This document shows, in pieces, positions 14,967-23,061 of a DNA stretch of 64,000 nt; positions within the stretch are counted from its first letter, which is position 1; each line of letters begins with the position of its first letter. Where the stretch lies: the NCBI RefSeq assembly GCF_014648435.1, contig NZ_BMRC01000039.1, forward strand, positions 1 to 64,000. The letters run 5' to 3'. Origin of the DNA: Nonomuraea spiralis. Its GTDB lineage: Bacteria; Actinomycetota; Actinomycetes; Streptosporangiales; Streptosporangiaceae. The position numbers and the translations under genes are program-made. The notes beneath the pieces are model-generated. The model worked only from the letters and a program-made list of their open reading frames with translations, was not told the origin of the DNA and did no database searches.

Positions 14967-15548
14967 TCAGGAACTCGGCCGGGCGCGCATGTGCATGCGT
15001 TCCCCCTGCCGCCCGAACAGGTTGAGCACCTCCACGGGATGGTCGCCCGCCGGGCCGAACCAGTGGGGCAGGTGGGTGTCGAACTCGGCGGCCTCGCCCG
15101 GCCCCATGACCAGGTCGTGGTCGGCCACCACGAGACGGACGCGGCCGGAGAGCACGTACATCCACTCGTAGCCTTCGTGGGTGACCGGCTGCGGCTGGTT
15201 CTGGTCGGCGGGGATGATCGACTTCCACGCCTGCAGAGGGCCCGGGTGGGCGGTCAGGGGCAGCACGGTCCGCCCGTTGCGGACCACCGGCTTGAGGCGG
15301 ATGCGCGGGTCGCCGACCTCCGGCGCGCCGACCAGCTCGTCCAGCGGCACCTGGTGCGCCTCCGCGATCGGCAGCAGCAGCTCCAGGCTGGGGCGGCGCT
15401 GGCCCGACTCCAGCCGGGAGAGCGTGCTCTTGGAGATGCCGGTGGCCTCGGCCAGGGCCGCGAGGGTCACGCCACGCTGGGTGCGGACCCGTCTGAGGCG
15501 GGCGCCGACCTGAGCCAGCGTGATGTCTATCCGGGATTGCTGCTCCAT
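14967..15548 (-). CDS. Xre-family regulator with C-terminal cupin domain
   Basis: A 193-residue regulator with an Xre helix-turn-helix at residues about 12-70 (VTLAALAEATGISKSTLSRL) and a cupin sensor domain at about 108-185 (VTHEGYEWMYVLSGRVRLVV, MGPGEAAEFDTHLPHWF). The second His cluster, DTHLPHWF, is present, but the first cupin motif has the unusual HEGYEW in place of HxHxxxE. Such HTH-cupin proteins sense small molecules. It starts 92 bases from the divergent flavoenzyme gene and has a GGAGGTG ribosome site. Confidence 0.88.
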   Translation of the reverse strand: MEQQSRIDITLAQVGARLRRVRTQRGVTLAALAEATGISKSTLSRLESGQRRPSLELLLPIAEAHQVPLDELVGAPEVGDPRIRLKPVVRNGRTVLPLTAHPGPLQAWKSIIPADQNQPQPVTHEGYEWMYVLSGRVRLVVADHDLVMGPGEAAEFDTHLPHWFGPAGDHPVEVLNLFGRQGERMHMRARPSS

Positions 15549-15640
15549 GGGTCCATTTCACCTCCGCTGTTCCAGAAATGGCAACAGAAGTTGTCATCCT
15601 GGCCCGACCGGACGCACCATCGGGGCCGGAGGTGATCGTC

Positions 15641-16594
15641 ATGATCAAGGCGATGAACAGCGAAAACGCCGAGTACGACGTGGTGGTGGTCGGCGCGGGA
15701 GCGGCCGGGCTGAACGCCGCCCTGCTTCTCGGACGCGCGCGGCGCAAGGTGCTCGTGGTCGACGCGGGCGGGCCGCGCAACGCCCCGGCCGCGCACATGC
15801 ACGGCTTCCTGTCCCGCGACGGCCTGCCGCCGTCGACCCTGCTGGAGCTCGGACGGGCCGAGATCGCCCGGTACGGCGTGCGTCTCGTCCGCGGGCGCGT
15901 GGAGGAGATCGAGCACGGCTTCTCCGTACGGCTGGAGGGCGGCCCGGTGATCGGCACCCGCCGCGTCCTGGTCGCCACCGGCCTGTACGACGAGCTGCCC
16001 GCCATCCCCGGCGTACGCGAGCAGTGGGGCAAGGACGTGCTGCACTGCCCCTACTGCCACGGCTACGAGGTCGCCGACCAGCCGCTCGCGGTGCTCGGCA
16101 CGCATCCGGGCGCGGTGCACCAGGCTCTGCTCCTGCGGCAGTGGAGCGACGACGTCGTGTTCCTCCCGCACACCCTCGACCTCACCGCCGAGGACCGCGA
16201 ACGCCTGGACGCCCGTGGCCTGCGCGTCGTCGAGGGGAAGATCGACCATCTCGTCGTCGAGGAAGGGCGGCTGCGCGGCGTCGAACTGGCCGACGGGCGG
16301 GTGCTCCCGAGGGCCGCGGTGTTCCTGTTCCCGCGTATGGTGCCGCACGACCAGCTCCTCACCCGGCTGGGCTGCGCCAAGGACGACTCCGGCCTGGTCG
16401 GCACCGACCGCACCGGACGTACGAGCGTGCCGGGCGTCTGGGCGGCCGGGAACGTCGTGGACCCGCGCGCCCAGGTCGTCACGGCGGCCGGGATGGGCTC
16501 GTCCGCCGCGTTCGCCCTCAACGCCGACCTGCTGGACGAGGACGTACGGACCGCCGTCGAACGCCACCGCGCCGCTTCCGCCCCGACTCGCTAG
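15641..16594 (+). CDS. TrxR-like NAD(P)/FAD-dependent oxidoreductase with CPYC motif
   Basis: A 317-residue flavoenzyme of the thioredoxin-reductase fold. FAD-binding GAGAAG lies at residues 18-23, the redox pair Cys136-Pro-Tyr-Cys139 in HCPYCHGYE, and GVWAAGNVVDPRAQ near the end. The NADPH-binding Rossmann motif in the middle is weak (AVLGTHPGAVH). This resembles the dithiol-oxidase branch (HlmI and GliT types) as well as reductases; sequence alone does not choose. ATG 15641 follows an ideal ribosome site, GGAGGTGATC (15628-15637), so the in-frame ATG at 15578 is rejected. Thioredoxin and an exporter follow in the same operon. Confidence 0.85.
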   Translation: MIKAMNSENAEYDVVVVGAGAAGLNAALLLGRARRKVLVVDAGGPRNAPAAHMHGFLSRDGLPPSTLLELGRAEIARYGVRLVRGRVEEIEHGFSVRLEGGPVIGTRRVLVATGLYDELPAIPGVREQWGKDVLHCPYCHGYEVADQPLAVLGTHPGAVHQALLLRQWSDDVVFLPHTLDLTAEDRERLDARGLRVVEGKIDHLVVEEGRLRGVELADGRVLPRAAVFLFPRMVPHDQLLTRLGCAKDDSGLVGTDRTGRTSVPGVWAAGNVVDPRAQVVTAAGMGSSAAFALNADLLDEDVRTAVERHRAASAPTR

Positions 16595-16620
16595 CCCCAC
16601 ACACGCAAGGAGACTTCGAC

Positions 16621-16980
16621 ATGCCCGCGCATGCTCCGGGCTCGGTGCGCAGCGTCACCGAGCAGACCTTCGCAGAACACGTCGTCCAGGCGGAACGGCC
16701 GGTCCTGGTTCAGTTCTGGGCGACTTGGTGTCGTCCGTGCCAGATGGTCACCCCCGTCGTGGAGAGCCTGGCCGCCGACCGCGCCGGCGAGGTGGACGTC
16801 GTCAAGGTCGATCTGGACGAAGAGCCCGGCCTGGCCACCCGGCACGGCGTCACCGCAGTCCCCGCCTTCGTCGTGTACGCCGGCGGCAACCCCGTCGGCT
16901 CGTGGACGGGCGCGGCTCCCCGGCACGTACTGGACCAATACCTCGACGCGGCCCTGCGCGCGGCGGGGGCGGGCCGGTGA
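16621..16980 (+). CDS. Thioredoxin
   Basis: A 119-residue thioredoxin. The active site is FWATWCRPCQMV with Cys37 and Cys40 and the rarer CRPC spacing residues, followed by the cis-Pro loop TAVPAFVVYAGG and the C-terminal helix. No signal peptide is present, so it acts in the cytoplasm, reducing disulfides with electrons from a reductase, plausibly the upstream flavoenzyme. AAGGAG at 16608-16613 is the ribosome site. The stop overlaps the start of the MFS gene (GTGA at 16977-16980). Confidence 0.92.
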   Translation: MPAHAPGSVRSVTEQTFAEHVVQAERPVLVQFWATWCRPCQMVTPVVESLAADRAGEVDVVKVDLDEEPGLATRHGVTAVPAFVVYAGGNPVGSWTGAAPRHVLDQYLDAALRAAGAGR

Positions 16981-18185
16981 GCGCCGAGGCCGCGGCGGCC
17001 CCACGGGCGGCGGCCGCCCGCGGCAGGCTGCCTCTGGGCGTCTACCTGCTGTCCTTCAGCCTGTTCTCGATGGGCAGCGCCGAGTTCCTGCTCGCCGGGG
17101 TCCTGCCGGCCGTCGCCGCGGACCTGCGGATCACGTTGTCCTCGGCCGGTGGGCTGATCTCGGCGTTCGCGGCGGGGGTGGTCATCGGCGGGCCGCCGCT
17201 GGCCATCATGACCCTGCGCTGGCCGCGGCGGACCACGCTGGTGGCCGCCCAGGCGGCCTTCGCCGCCTGCGTGGCGGTCGGCATGCTCACCGACAGTTAC
17301 CCGGTGCTCCTGGTCACCCGCTTTCTCTGCGGCCTGGCGTACGCGGGGTTCTGGGCGGTCGCCGCGGTCACCGCGATCGGCCTGGTCCCGGCGGACCGTA
17401 CGGCCCGCGCGTCCGGCGTGGTCGTCAGCGGGCTGAGCCTGGCGATGATCGCCGGCGGGCCGGCCGGGGCGATGATCAGTTACTTCACCGGATGGCGTGG
17501 CGGGTTCTGGGCGGTGACCGCCCTCACCGTGGCGGGCGCCGTGCTGACGCTCGTCGCGCTGCCCGCCGCCGGCGGTCCCGTCCGGGCGAGCGTGCGCAGC
17601 GAACTGCGCACGATGCGACGGCCGCAACTCTGGGTGGTGTACGCCGTCACCCTGCTGAGCACCGCCGCCTACATGATCTCCTACAACTACCTGGCGGCGT
17701 TCCTGACCGACGTCACCGGTGTGCCCGGGGTCTGGGTGCCGGTGATCCTGACCCTGTTCGGGGTCGGGGCGTTCGCCGGGCTGTCGGTCGGGGGCCGGAT
17801 CGCCGACCGGCTGCCCACGCACGCGCTGCTGGCCGGGGCGCTGGGGATCGCGGTCTGTTCCGTCCTGCTCGCCGTGCTCGCACGGCACGCGCCGGCCGTC
17901 GTACCGCTGGTGTTGCTGCTCGGGGTCGCCGGGTTCGTGCTCAACCCGGCAATCTACGGGCGCGTGTTCGCCATCGCGTCCGGGGCGCCGACGCTGGCCG
18001 GGGCCACCACCGTCTCGGCCTTCCAGCTGGGCATCAGCCTCGTCCCCGTACTGGCCGCCGCCGCGCTGGACGCCGGGGCGGGGCTCACCGCCGTACCGTG
18101 GATCGGCGCGGGACTGGCCGCGGCCACACTCGTCCCCATCCTCCTGGACCGCGCGATGTCACGACGAAAGACCAGCCGCACATAG
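16977..18185 (+). CDS. MFS drug-exporter-type transporter
   Basis: A 402-residue major facilitator protein with about 12 membrane segments. It belongs to the DHA1 drug:H+ antiporter group by its opening LSFSLFSMGSAEFLLAGVLP, the first-loop sequence and the helix-5 GPAGAMI segment, similar to the antiporter motif C. The start GTG 16977 overlaps the thioredoxin stop. With a redox flavoenzyme, a thioredoxin and a divergent ligand-sensing regulator, it probably exports a thiol- or disulfide-reactive compound; this is inference from context. Confidence 0.85.
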   Translation: MSAEAAAAPRAAAARGRLPLGVYLLSFSLFSMGSAEFLLAGVLPAVAADLRITLSSAGGLISAFAAGVVIGGPPLAIMTLRWPRRTTLVAAQAAFAACVAVGMLTDSYPVLLVTRFLCGLAYAGFWAVAAVTAIGLVPADRTARASGVVVSGLSLAMIAGGPAGAMISYFTGWRGGFWAVTALTVAGAVLTLVALPAAGGPVRASVRSELRTMRRPQLWVVYAVTLLSTAAYMISYNYLAAFLTDVTGVPGVWVPVILTLFGVGAFAGLSVGGRIADRLPTHALLAGALGIAVCSVLLAVLARHAPAVVPLVLLLGVAGFVLNPAIYGRVFAIASGAPTLAGATTVSAFQLGISLVPVLAAAALDAGAGLTAVPWIGAGLAAATLVPILLDRAMSRRKTSRT

Positions 18186-18305
18186 GGCTCCGGACGGGTT
18201 CTCCGCAGGGGTGCCGGGCCAAAAGTGCGAATAAGAGGACGAAAGTTTATTGAGGCGATGATTGCCCGGATTCGACTTCCCGACCTCGCAACTCCGTCCA
18301 CCCCT

Positions 18306-18320
18306 GTGCGATTATCGCAC
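18306..18320. promoter_or_regulatory. Palindromic operator overlapping the Xre-ImmA promoter
   Basis: GTGCGAT (18306-18312), T, ATCGCAC (18314-18320) form a perfect 7-bp inverted repeat. It covers the -10-like GATTAT (18310-18315) and ends one base before the ATG at 18322. A further half-site GTGCGA lies at 18225-18230. The Xre domain of the downstream protein is the obvious ligand, giving autorepression. Confidence 0.6.
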
Positions 18321-18321
18321 T

Positions 18322-19419
18322 ATGAAGGAGCCGGGAGAGTGGCTGGACATCGGCGAGCGTGTACGTGAGTGCCGCATGGCAGCCGACATGTCCCAGGAAG
18401 AGCTGGCATCTGAGCTGAAGCTCGACCGGACGATGATCGCGAAGATCGAAAGAGGCGTTCGCCGGGTTGACGCCCTCGAACTCGCCAGATTGTCGGCGGT
18501 TCTCCAGGTTCCCCTGAGTTATTTCCTCGATCCGCCACCTCTGGTCGTGTCCCGGCGTACGGAACTGGCTGACGACACGGTCACCGACGCCTCACGTCAA
18601 TCCCATCGATTGGCGGTCGCGCTCTCCACTTGGCTGGCGGATATCAGGCAGCTCGTGGGCACAGGAGTGTTCACTCCGCCTGCGATCGAGCGCTGTCCGG
18701 AACCGGTTCAGGACGCATCGAGCGCCCGCCGTGCGGCTCTTTGGGTGCGCGAGTGCTCGGGGCACGGCCTGGAGCCCATCGATTCCCTCATGAGCGTGTG
18801 TGAAAAGCTCGGGCAGCTGGTCGCGGTGGTCGAGGTGCCCGGCGAAGGCGCTTCCCTGGTCGAGGACGACGTGGCCGTGGCGGTCGTCGGCAAACACGGC
18901 GATCCCGGCCGCCGCCGAGCGACCGCGGCTCACGAGCTGGGACACCTGATCGTCGGAGACGAGTACTCCACCGACATAGGCGTCCATGCCTCTCGTGACG
19001 ACAGGGAAGCGATCATCGACGCGTTCGCCGCGGAACTGCTGCTACCGGCCGAAGCCTTTCACCGTGGGGTTCGTACCGGTGAAGGGGCGAGGCGTGAGCA
19101 TCTGGTGATTCTCGCGGCACGGTACAGGACCTCCTGGTCTTTGACCGTGCGGCAGGCGGTGGAAGCCGGAGCCATCGCCAGAGGCGTCGCGAAAGACATG
19201 CGCCGGAGAAACCCGACCAGAGCGGAGTTGATGGAAGCGGTCGGGTGGGCGCCGCAGCCGGATCTGGAAACGGTTCGAGTGCCTCCGAGTTTCGCGCACG
19301 CGGTGCTGGAATCGTTCAAGAGGTCGCTCATCACGGGGTCCCGTGCGGTCGAACTCATGCGCGGTCAGATCGTGGCAGCTGACCTGCCGGTGCGCGACGA
19401 TGCGGATTGCGAGCTGTGA
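18322..19419 (+). CDS. Xre HTH protein fused to ImmA/IrrE-type metallopeptidase
   Basis: A 365-residue protein: Xre helix-turn-helix at about 9-70 (MSQEELASELKLDRTMIAKI) and a COG2856/ImmA-IrrE zinc protease domain with His204-Glu-Leu-Gly-His208 and the third ligand in DAFAAELLLPAEAF (Glu238). Such fusions are transcription regulators that are cleaved, or cleave a partner, on stress or partner binding. The start at ATG 18322 comes 6 nt after the -10 box; the longer frame to 18262 would run through the operator. It overlaps the PIN-like gene by GTGA, so the pair is coupled. Confidence 0.88.
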   Translation: MKEPGEWLDIGERVRECRMAADMSQEELASELKLDRTMIAKIERGVRRVDALELARLSAVLQVPLSYFLDPPPLVVSRRTELADDTVTDASRQSHRLAVALSTWLADIRQLVGTGVFTPPAIERCPEPVQDASSARRAALWVRECSGHGLEPIDSLMSVCEKLGQLVAVVEVPGEGASLVEDDVAVAVVGKHGDPGRRRATAAHELGHLIVGDEYSTDIGVHASRDDREAIIDAFAAELLLPAEAFHRGVRTGEGARREHLVILAARYRTSWSLTVRQAVEAGAIARGVAKDMRRRNPTRAELMEAVGWAPQPDLETVRVPPSFAHAVLESFKRSLITGSRAVELMRGQIVAADLPVRDDADCEL

Positions 19420-19961
19420 GCGACGTCGGCCCGAACCCCGTCCTGGTGTTCGACGCGATGTGCCTGAACCACTTCGCTCGCGCCGAGCGTCTGGACGTGC
19501 TGCGCGATCTCCTGGCCGGCACGGTGTGCCTGACGACTCATGTGGTCCGGGAAGAGATACGCGCGGGGGTGGAGGCCTATCCGCTCCTCCATGCGGTGCT
19601 GGATGCGGACTGGCTGGGTCTGGCGCGGCTCGACTCCCTTGACGAGATCAGGTGTTTCGCGAAGTGGGCGCAGCGCATCGGCTCCTCGGGGCGCAATCTG
19701 GGTGAGGCCAGTGTGTTCTCCGCGGCCGAGCTGTCGCGGGGGATCGCCGTCACCGACGACCGTGAGGCGGTGGCCGTCGGAAGGGCGCACGGCCTGGAGG
19801 TGCACGGCACCGTGTGGTTGCTCGCGCGGGCGAGCCAGGACGGGAAGCTCAACGAGGTGGCCGCGGGAAACATCGTGGATGCTCTGATCGCCACGGGAAT
19901 GCGGCTGCCGTGCAGCGGCTCGACCTTCGGGCCGTACGTTCGGCGCCACGGCTGCCCCTGA
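19416..19961 (+). CDS. PIN-like (DUF3368-type) protein, probable toxin partner
   Basis: A 181-residue protein from GTG 19416, overlapping the upstream stop. LVFDAMCLNHFARAERLDVL supplies the first acidic residue, TTHVVREEIRAGV the second, SGRNLGEASVFSAAELSRG and IAVTDDREAVAVGRAHGL the later ones. This is the PIN-fold order seen in DUF3368-type proteins. PIN proteins are nucleases; coupled Xre-COG2856 and PIN-type genes have been proposed as toxin-antitoxin-like modules in comparative surveys. Toxicity is not shown by the sequence. Confidence 0.7.
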   Translation: MSDVGPNPVLVFDAMCLNHFARAERLDVLRDLLAGTVCLTTHVVREEIRAGVEAYPLLHAVLDADWLGLARLDSLDEIRCFAKWAQRIGSSGRNLGEASVFSAAELSRGIAVTDDREAVAVGRAHGLEVHGTVWLLARASQDGKLNEVAAGNIVDALIATGMRLPCSGSTFGPYVRRHGCP

Positions 19962-19991
19962 ATCGGTGTGGCGGAGGTCACATCGGCTTCA

Positions 19992-19998
19992 TGTCACG
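19992..19998 (+). promoter_or_regulatory. Possible ECF41-type -35 element
   Basis: TGTCACG at 19992-19998, about 55 bases before the oxidoreductase ATG, resembles the TGTCACA -35 element reported for ECF41-group sigma factors. The expected CGTC -10 at about 16 bases is not clearly present. Its interest lies in the downstream operon ending in an ECF41 gene. Confidence 0.3.
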
Positions 19999-20053
19999 GA
20001 CGGGTGGGGTGCTTCCATCACGTGGTCGTACGCATCGAACGAAAGGTACGGCG

Positions 20054-21265
20054 ATGACCACGCAGCACGAAACCGGCACAACTCCCCACCACATCCTGAT
20101 CCTGGGCGCGGGGTACGCGGGCATGGCCGCGGCGATCCAGCTCGCGGCGCGGACCAAGGGGCGTGCGGACGTGCGGGTGACCCTGGTCAACCCGCGGGAG
20201 CGGTTCACCGAGCGGCTGCGGCTGCACGTCGCGGCGACCGGGCAGCAGGTCGCCGAGCTCAGCATTCCCGAGCTGCTGGAGGGCACCGGCGCGCGGTTCG
20301 TACGCGGCTGGGTCACGGCCGTGGACGCGGACGCGCGGACCGTACGGATCGACGACGACCGGGTCCTGCACTACGACACCCTGGTGTACGGGCTGGGCAG
20401 CGTGGCCGACACGGTGACGGTGCCAGGCGTAGAGGAGCACGCGTACACGCTGGACGGCGTCCAGGACGCCGAGGCGCTGGCCGACCGGCTGGCCCGGCTG
20501 GCCCGCCAGGGCCGGGGCACGGTCGTCGTCGGCGGCAGCGGCCTGACCGGCGTCGAATCGGCCGCCGAGATCGCCGAGCGTCATCCCGAGCTCGACGTCG
20601 TGCTGCTGGGCCGGCAGGAGCCCGGCGCGGCCATGGCCGCCAGGCCGAGGGCGTACCTGCGGGCCGCGCTCGCGCGGCTGGGCGTCCAGGTGCGCGGCGG
20701 GGCCGAGGTGGTGAAGGTGCTGCCCGGCTCGGTCGAGCTGGCGGGCGGGGAGAGTGTGCCCGCCGACGTCGTCCTGTGGACGAGCGGCACGCGGGTGTCG
20801 CCGCTGGCGGCCGCCGCCGGTCTGACCGTCGACGAGCGCGGCCGTATCGTCACCGACGCCGCCCTGCGGTCGGTGTCGCACCCGGACGTGTACGCCCTCG
20901 GCGACGCCGCCGCGATCCGCCAGGGCTACGGCGTCATGCACGGCACCTGCCAGGGCGGCATGCCGACCGGCGTGCACGCCGCGCTGTCGATCCTGCGCGT
21001 GCTGGCCGGCAAGGAGCCCAGGCCGTTCCGCTTCGGCTACTACCACACCCCGGTCAGCCTGGGACGGAACGACGGCGTCGTGCAGTTCACCCACCCCGAC
21101 GACAGCCCCCGCAGGGTGTATCTCACGGGCCGGTTGGCCGCACGGTATAAGGAGACGGTGACCGCCTCCCCGTGGCCGACCTACGGCCGTATGAAGAAGA
21201 TGCCCGCCTCGGGCGCGTTCTGGCCGCGCGGCGGCCGGTTCACCCGCGTGGGGGCGGCGGGATGA
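20054..21265 (+). CDS. NDH-2-like FAD-dependent NAD(P)H oxidoreductase
   Basis: A 403-residue flavoprotein of the pyridine nucleotide-disulfide/NDH-2 type. It has the FAD-binding LILGAGYAGMAAAIQLA (residues 14-30), the second Rossmann motif VVVGGSGLTGVESAAEIAE (about 155-173), and DVYALGDAAAIRQGYGVMHG near residue 282. No redox CxxC is seen, so quinone or another acceptor is likely. The ATG follows GAAAGG. The sigma factor gene starts inside its stop codon (ATGA), so enzyme and regulator are made together, a typical ECF41 arrangement with an oxidoreductase. Confidence 0.85.
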   Translation: MTTQHETGTTPHHILILGAGYAGMAAAIQLAARTKGRADVRVTLVNPRERFTERLRLHVAATGQQVAELSIPELLEGTGARFVRGWVTAVDADARTVRIDDDRVLHYDTLVYGLGSVADTVTVPGVEEHAYTLDGVQDAEALADRLARLARQGRGTVVVGGSGLTGVESAAEIAERHPELDVVLLGRQEPGAAMAARPRAYLRAALARLGVQVRGGAEVVKVLPGSVELAGGESVPADVVLWTSGTRVSPLAAAAGLTVDERGRIVTDAALRSVSHPDVYALGDAAAIRQGYGVMHGTCQGGMPTGVHAALSILRVLAGKEPRPFRFGYYHTPVSLGRNDGVVQFTHPDDSPRRVYLTGRLAARYKETVTASPWPTYGRMKKMPASGAFWPRGGRFTRVGAAG

Positions 21266-22179
21266 GCAGTCCGTACTCCGAGCGGGACCAGCAGGTCTTC
21301 AACCAGCATCGCAACCTGCTGTTCTCGGTTGCCTACCGCGTCCTCGGCACCGCGGCCGACGCCGAGGACGCGGTCCAGGACGCCTGGATCAAGTGGTCGG
21401 CCGACGACCGTTCGCAGGTGGCCGATCCCAAGGCGTATCTGGCGCGGATCGTGTCGAACCTGGCGTTGGAACGGCTGCGCTCGGCCCGGTACCAGCGCGA
21501 GACGTACGTCGGGCCGTGGTTGCCGGAGCCCATCCTGACCAGCGGCGACACCGCCGACGACGTCACGGCCGCCGATTCGGTCTCGACCGCGATGCTGGTG
21601 GTCCTGGAGACCCTGAGCCCGCTCGAACGGGCGGTGTTCGTGCTGAAGGAGGTCTTCGGCTTCAGCCACGCCGAGATCGCCGAGGCGGTGGAACGTTCCG
21701 AGGCCGCGGTGCGGCAGGCCGCCCATCGCGCGCGGGAGCACGTACAGGCCCGGCGGCCGCGCTTCCCGGCGGACCCGTCGCGGCAGCGCGACGTCACGCG
21801 GCGCTTCCTCGCCGCCGCGACCGGCGGCGACATCAACACCCTGATGGAACTGCTGTCCCCCGACGTCACCCTGTGGACCGACGGGGGCGGGAAGGTACGT
21901 CAGGCCCTGCGTCCGGTCGTGGGCGCGCAGACGGTGGCCGCGTGGTTCGCCGCGATCGGCACGGTCACCTACCAGGGCGTCGAGCCCGCCCACATGAGGG
22001 CCGAGCCGGCCGAGATCAACGGCGGCCCCGGCCTGGTGTTCAGCGGCCACGGGCGCGTCGTCGCCACCGTGACCTTCGACTTCGACGCCGAGGGACGCAT
22101 CACCGCCGTCCACAACGTCGCCAACCCGGACAAGCTCCGCGCCGTCGCCACCGGAACCGCCCGCGATGTCACACCCTGA
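21262..22179 (+). CDS. ECF41-group (SigJ-like) RNA polymerase sigma factor
   Basis: A 305-residue sigma factor. Region 2 (FSVAYRVLGTAADAEDAVQD, then AWIKW) and region 4 (LSPLERAVFVLKEVFGFSHA, then EIAEAVERSEAAVRQ) are followed by a SnoaL-like C-terminal domain of about 120 residues. The domain carries the group hallmarks TDGGGK (LSPDVTLWTDGGGKVRQ) and NPDKL (NVANPDKLRAV). In ECF41 proteins this fused domain replaces an anti-sigma factor and tunes activity, and the usual target is the adjacent oxidoreductase operon (established for the group). The start overlaps the flavoprotein stop. Confidence 0.92.
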   Translation: MSSPYSERDQQVFNQHRNLLFSVAYRVLGTAADAEDAVQDAWIKWSADDRSQVADPKAYLARIVSNLALERLRSARYQRETYVGPWLPEPILTSGDTADDVTAADSVSTAMLVVLETLSPLERAVFVLKEVFGFSHAEIAEAVERSEAAVRQAAHRAREHVQARRPRFPADPSRQRDVTRRFLAAATGGDINTLMELLSPDVTLWTDGGGKVRQALRPVVGAQTVAAWFAAIGTVTYQGVEPAHMRAEPAEINGGPGLVFSGHGRVVATVTFDFDAEGRITAVHNVANPDKLRAVATGTARDVTP

Positions 22180-22190
22180 CCACGGCACGG

Positions 22191-23012
22191 TCACTCGTAG
22201 ACGGGCGCGGCCAGTTCCCAGATGCTGATGGGGCGGACGGTCCCCAGGGCGGCGAGCAACCGCTTCTCCGGCACGTCCCCGCTGCCGATCTCCATCATGG
22301 CGTCCCCGAAGGCGGCGAACATGGAGCTGCCGTACTCGGTGCGCAAGGCCCAGACGTCCTGCGACACCTCCACGCAGGTCTCGTCGTTCTGGAGGTCGAG
22401 CTTGTCCTCGCAGGCCTGTTCCGGGGTCATGGTCCCCTGCCGGATCCCGAACAGGATGTCGGCGCCGGGGCGCTGGTACTGGAGGAAGAGCTCCGGGCCG
22501 TCGACGGTCGTCTCGGTCAGCCGGAATCCGGGCAGGTCAGGCGCGACGTGCGGGATGTCCCGGTCGGCCATGGCCTGCTCCTGGGCGGCGAGCGCGATCA
22601 CCTCCTGGTTCGACCACGCCGCCAGGAACAGGGACGCGGCCACGCCGACCGCCGAGACGCGCAGGGGTGTGGCGGCCGGCATGGCCAGCCCGGCTCCCAG
22701 GGCGTAGCTGCACGCTCCGGCGGTCATGACGATCAGGCCGAGGCGCCAGTCGCCGAAGCCGACGAGGGCGGAGACGGGCGCGGTCATGGTCAGGCCGGCG
22801 TACAGCGTGATGACGGCGAACTGGCCCAGCAGCGACACGAGCCACCAGTTGCGCAGCATGGCGTACCAGGAGAGCAGCATCCCCAGGGGCAGGGGCGCGA
22901 ACAACATCAGCACCAGGTTGGCCGCGTCGTTCTGCGGCCCGCGCAGGACGATGACCACCTGTGCCAGGCCCACCACGGCCCCCACGAGCGCGGCCCGGAT
23001 CAACGCGTTCAT
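22191..23012 (-). CDS. Membrane protein with extracytoplasmic C-terminal domain
   Basis: A 273-residue protein. The first 135 residues hold about five membrane segments. The remaining half is soluble, with two cysteines (TPEQACEDKLDLQNDETCVE) that could form a disulfide outside the cell. No family is recognised. It is convergent with the sigma gene (11 bases apart) and about 50 bases upstream of the kinase stop on the same strand. It might be in one unit with the kinase gene, but the gap offers no clear sign. Confidence 0.65.
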   Translation of the reverse strand: MNALIRAALVGAVVGLAQVVIVLRGPQNDAANLVLMLFAPLPLGMLLSWYAMLRNWWLVSLLGQFAVITLYAGLTMTAPVSALVGFGDWRLGLIVMTAGACSYALGAGLAMPAATPLRVSAVGVAASLFLAAWSNQEVIALAAQEQAMADRDIPHVAPDLPGFRLTETTVDGPELFLQYQRPGADILFGIRQGTMTPEQACEDKLDLQNDETCVEVSQDVWALRTEYGSSMFAAFGDAMMEIGSGDVPEKRLLAALGTVRPISIWELAAPVYE

Positions 23013-23061
23013 GCCCGATCATGGACGACCCTCGCCCGTCCCTGTCAAGAGCGGTCGCGGG

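Noticed and set aside
15578-15640. Upstream ATG 15578 as the start of the TrxR-like gene
   Set aside because: It would place the start in the divergent promoter and ignore the near-ideal GGAGGTGATC ribosome site before ATG 15641; the extra residues do not resemble family N-termini.
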